A stretch of 64,000 nucleotides of DNA from positions 1 through 64,000 of the forward strand of contig CAVZID010000037.1 of NCBI GenBank assembly GCA_963775245.1. Reading direction: 5' to 3'. The position numbers and the translations under genes are program-made. The stretch is from CAVSWT01 sp963775245. Lineage in GTDB: Bacteria > Bacteroidota > Ignavibacteria > Ignavibacteriales > Ignavibacteriaceae. A model generated the notes under the pieces. It was not told the DNA's origin. It saw only the letters and a list, made by a program, of their open reading frames with translations, and did not search any database. Positions 61,157 to 64,000 of the stretch are shown in pieces (position 1 is the stretch's first letter; every line of letters starts with the position of its first letter).

Positions 61157-63616
61157 ATGACAAAACCCCGCAGCACAAAACCAAGAGAGCTCAAAAGTAA
61201 TGAACTTAGATGGAATTGTGACCCCAAAATTTTTGATTTTGAATCAACCAAAGACCTCGAACCCCTGGAAGGAATACTTGGGCAAGAGCGTGCATTAAAA
61301 GCAATCAAACTGGGAGTAGAAATAAAAAGCCCCGGATATAATATTTATATTGCCGGCTTATCAGGTTCCGGCAAAGCTTCTTCTGTAAAAGAAATTCTGG
61401 AAAGGGTATCCAGCGAATGTTCACCGCTTAAGGATTATGCTTATGTAAATAATTTTAAAGACAGTGACAGGCCAATTCTTTTAACTTTCGATTGCGGTAA
61501 AGCAAAGCTATTCAAACATGTACTTGGATCTTCAATTGAAATTCTTAAGCAAAGAATTCCCCAATCATTGGATAATGAAGTTTTTGTTAATCGTAAAAAG
61601 AAAATAGTTGAACAATATAATCAAAAGGAACATGAGCTTTTTGGAAGCTTTGAAGAAAAGCTTAGCAAAGAAAAATTCTCTCTGGGCCAAATTAAAGTTG
61701 GTGAGGTTGTTCGGCCGGATCTATTCCCTGTGATAGATAGTAATCCAATCCCAATTTACCAGATTGATGACAAAATAAAAGAAGGAAAAATTACAAAAGA
61801 GGAAGCTGAAGAAGTTGTTAAAAAATATAAATCGCATCAACAGGAACTTCAAGTTATTTTTAAAAAAGGATTAAAGCTCAGCCAGGAGTTCCAACAAAAA
61901 CTTTCAAATATTGAAAAAGAAACAGTTGAAATAGTTGTTAAAAGTGTTATTGAAAATTTAAAAGATGAATATAAGGATGAAAAAATAATTGAATACCTTA
62001 ACCAGGTTGAAGGAGATATTTTAGATAATATTCAAATCTTTAAAGGATTAAAACCAGAACAAGCAGCTACTGAAGATGGGCTTTTAGTCGATTACTTTAA
62101 AGTATATGAAATTAATATTATCCTCGACAATTCCGAAACAAAACAATGCCCGGTTATAATTGAAACTTCGCCATCATTTACAAATATTTTTGGAACTATA
62201 GAAAAGATAAACGACGGCAGAGGCGGGTGGTATACTGACTTTACAAAAATTAAGGCTGGTTCATTGTTAAGGGCTAATAACGGATTTTTAGTTATAAATG
62301 TAAACCATCTTTTAGAAGAACCAGGCGTATGGCGCATACTGAAAAGAGTTTTAAGCTATAGGAAATTAGAGATACAGGAGTCGCCTACTTATTTTCAAGT
62401 CGCTTCTACAATGATAAAACCAGAACCAATACAAATTGACGCAAAAATAATTTTAATTGGTAGTCAATATATCTATTCCATGCTTTCAAACTATGAATAT
62501 GATTTTAAAAAAATATTTAAAGTGAAAGCAGACTTTGACTATGAAATTAAAAGGAATGATGAGGTTCTGGTTAAGTATGCTCAGGTTGTAAAAAAATTAA
62601 TTACAGACGAAGGGTTGCTAGAATTTGATAATACAGCTATTGCAACTTTAATCGAAATATCTGCTAGGTATGCGGGACAAAAAGATAAATTAACTACACG
62701 CTTTTCACAAATAGCCGACTTAGCTCGTGAAGCTAGCTTCTGGGCTAAGGATGATGGATTCAAAGTTGTTAGTGATGCTCATATTAGAAAAGCCTTCGCT
62801 TCTGCAAAAGACAGGCATGGAATGCTGGAATCAAAAATTACTGATATGCTTACAGAAGAAACTATTTTAATTGACACCGAAGGTGAACGGATTGGCCAAA
62901 TAAACGGACTGGCTGTTTACAATGCCGACTTTTATTCTTTTGGAAGGCCAACCAGAATTACGGCTACGGTTTCTCTAGGAGGCGGAAGCATTATCAATGT
63001 TGAACGTGAAGCAGGAATGAGCGGCAGGCATTATAACAAAGGTGTACTTATTATCTCCGGTTATTTCCGTGAAACTTTTGGACAGGATCAGCCCTTATCA
63101 TTTAATGCAAATCTTGTGTTCGAACAATCTTACGGTACTGTTGACGGCGACAGTGCTTCGTGTGCAGAAATTTTTGCGCTGGTTTCCACTTTAGCCGGAC
63201 TCCCTATTAAGCAATCTATTGCGGTTACAGGTTCTTTAAATCAAAAAGGTGATGTGCAGCCAATTGGCGGAGTAAACGAAAAGATAGAAGGATTTTATGA
63301 TGTATGCAAAGCAAAGAAATTAACCGGCAAACAAGGCGTTATTATGCCTATTCAAAATATAAAAGATTTAATGCTGCGTGAAGATATTATTGAAGCAGTT
63401 GAAAAAGGAGTATTCCACATTTACCCGATTGAAAGAGTAGAAGAAGGAATTGAAATTTTAACCGGGGTTAAAAGCGGCAAGAGGCTTCCCAAAGGTGGTT
63501 ACCCTGAAGGAAGTGCATTTGATTTAGTCGAGAAAAAAATCAAAGATTTATATAGAAAGTCGCGCGCTACAAAACTGTTAAATAATAACGGCAGCCGCAA
63601 GAAAAGGAAAAAATGA
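61157..63616 (+). CDS. Lon-family ATP-dependent protease (AAA_32 type)
   Basis: 819 residues. N-terminal AAA-like part with P-loop GLSGSGKAS (67-75) following YNIYIA, a long insert with coiled coil (about 180-290), the second ATPase piece (GRGGWYTDFTKIKAGSLLRANNGFLVI, VWRILKRVL) and the Lon protease domain with catalytic Ser in DGDSASCAEIF and Lys in GGVNEKIEGFYDV. This is the Lon protease family with AAA_32, distinct from LonA: it lacks the long N-terminal domain and retains a small internal one. It overlaps the pyk start by 4 bases. Substrates unknown. Confidence 0.9.
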   Translation: MTKPRSTKPRELKSNELRWNCDPKIFDFESTKDLEPLEGILGQERALKAIKLGVEIKSPGYNIYIAGLSGSGKASSVKEILERVSSECSPLKDYAYVNNFKDSDRPILLTFDCGKAKLFKHVLGSSIEILKQRIPQSLDNEVFVNRKKKIVEQYNQKEHELFGSFEEKLSKEKFSLGQIKVGEVVRPDLFPVIDSNPIPIYQIDDKIKEGKITKEEAEEVVKKYKSHQQELQVIFKKGLKLSQEFQQKLSNIEKETVEIVVKSVIENLKDEYKDEKIIEYLNQVEGDILDNIQIFKGLKPEQAATEDGLLVDYFKVYEINIILDNSETKQCPVIIETSPSFTNIFGTIEKINDGRGGWYTDFTKIKAGSLLRANNGFLVINVNHLLEEPGVWRILKRVLSYRKLEIQESPTYFQVASTMIKPEPIQIDAKIILIGSQYIYSMLSNYEYDFKKIFKVKADFDYEIKRNDEVLVKYAQVVKKLITDEGLLEFDNTAIATLIEISARYAGQKDKLTTRFSQIADLAREASFWAKDDGFKVVSDAHIRKAFASAKDRHGMLESKITDMLTEETILIDTEGERIGQINGLAVYNADFYSFGRPTRITATVSLGGGSIINVEREAGMSGRHYNKGVLIISGYFRETFGQDQPLSFNANLVFEQSYGTVDGDSASCAEIFALVSTLAGLPIKQSIAVTGSLNQKGDVQPIGGVNEKIEGFYDVCKAKKLTGKQGVIMPIQNIKDLMLREDIIEAVEKGVFHIYPIERVEEGIEILTGVKSGKRLPKGGYPEGSAFDLVEKKIKDLYRKSRATKLLNNNGSRKKRKK

Positions 63617-64000
63617 AAACAAACCTGAACAGCATATTTGCTAAAACAAAGATACTTTGCACATTAGGGCCAGCTACTATTTCAACAGAAGAAATAAAGA
63701 GTCTAATTTTATCGGGAATGGATGGGGCAAGATTAAATTTCTCACATGGCAACTACGATTTTTATGAAAAAGTATTTGAAAATATAAATCAAGCTTGTAA
63801 AGAAACAGAATCTCCCTTAGCAATTCTTTTGGATTTGCAAGGTCCTAAAATACGTATTGGTGAATTATCGGAAGATGAAATAGAAATTGAAACCGGCGGG
63901 GAAATTGAGATTACAATTGATGATGTTAAAGGAACAAAAGGAAAAATATCAACTTCGTATAAACAGCTTGTAGCCGACTGTAAAATAAATGAAATAATAC
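63613..64000 (+). CDS. pyk: Pyruvate kinase, 5' part (cut by window edge)
   Basis: ATG at 63613 overlaps the Lon stop by 4 bases (ATGA). The 129 visible residues begin MKTNLNSIFAKTKILCTLGPAT and include the GARLNFSHGNYDFYEK and ILLDLQGPKIRIGEL segments of the barrel; the Arg and Asn residues of RLNFSHG bind metal and phosphate. Final glycolytic enzyme, phosphoenolpyruvate plus ADP to pyruvate plus ATP. The 3' part lies outside. Confidence 0.95.
   Translation, partial: MKTNLNSIFAKTKILCTLGPATISTEEIKSLILSGMDGARLNFSHGNYDFYEKVFENINQACKETESPLAILLDLQGPKIRIGELSEDEIEIETGGEIEITIDDVKGTKGKISTSYKQLVADCKINEII

Noticed and set aside
1..64000. tRNA, rRNA, CRISPR array, prophage or integrative element
   Set aside because: I looked through the intergenic stretches and found no cloverleaf-like gene, no array of regularly spaced repeats, no integrase, and no transposase. 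A dedicated scan could still find a small RNA.

Overview
The window is AT-rich (my rough estimate is about one third G+C) and looks like the chromosome of a member of the Ignavibacteria or a close relative in the Bacteroidota/Chlorobi group. Evidence: a secreted subtilase ending in a type IX secretion sorting domain with an NYPNPFNP-type motif, a GldC gliding protein, a DUF4249 plus TonB-receptor pair, a DUF2911 protein, an S46 dipeptidyl-peptidase, LytS/LytT-type signalling and a large periplasmic multiheme cytochrome c cluster. I saw no tRNA, rRNA, CRISPR array, intact transposase or phage gene.

Layout. 1-2607: a DUF4249 lipoprotein (cut by the window edge) and a TonB-dependent receptor interrupted by an in-frame stop. 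3185-7979: ppk1, mrp, nfu and an AI-2E-type membrane protein. 8013-13105: a minus-strand operon of three parvulin-type periplasmic foldases and a MoxR ATPase. 13275-17129: T9SS subtilase and metG. 17439-21236: a proline-rich TPR protein, then a LiaF-like protein, a LytS kinase and a LytTR regulator, with a candidate LytTR direct-repeat operator in front. 21293-22897: CoA-acylating aldehyde dehydrogenase with an unusual C-terminal tail. 23188-30139: four-gene cytochrome cluster (7, 19 and 13 c-heme motifs, two b-type membrane modules) headed by an uncatalogued 53-residue membrane peptide. 30431-33543: PLP enzyme, double ABM-domain protein, VOC protein. 33684-40266: peptidoglycan-recycling-like block (BadF/NagK-type kinase, AmpG-type permease, class C beta-lactamase-like hydrolase, NagZ-type GH3 fused to a dead copy of that hydrolase domain). 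40277-46884: assorted small genes, a PQQ-type sugar dehydrogenase and an M13 peptidase. 47147-49682: cytochrome bd oxidase. 49741-51312: gldC, a thermonuclease-like protein, a barrel-like secreted protein. 51404-52809: a decayed patch of four small membrane-protein reading frames. 53176-64000: S46 peptidase, zinc-ribbon protein, phosphohexomutase, an XRE-ImmA/PIN toxin-antitoxin-like pair, DUF2911 protein, a class V aminotransferase, a Lon-family protease and the start of pyruvate kinase.

Functional reading: an envelope-rich lifestyle (foldases, T9SS export, peptidoglycan turnover, several peptidases) combined with flexible respiration (cytochrome bd for low oxygen, and a quinol-linked multiheme conduit).

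Quality warning: at least six single-base indels, nearly all in short T or A runs, break otherwise well conserved genes (ppk1, liaF-like, M13 peptidase twice, class V aminotransferase twice). In each case the frame is restored perfectly by one base. This is the signature of long-read consensus errors more than of gene death, so these genes are annotated as single disrupted loci.
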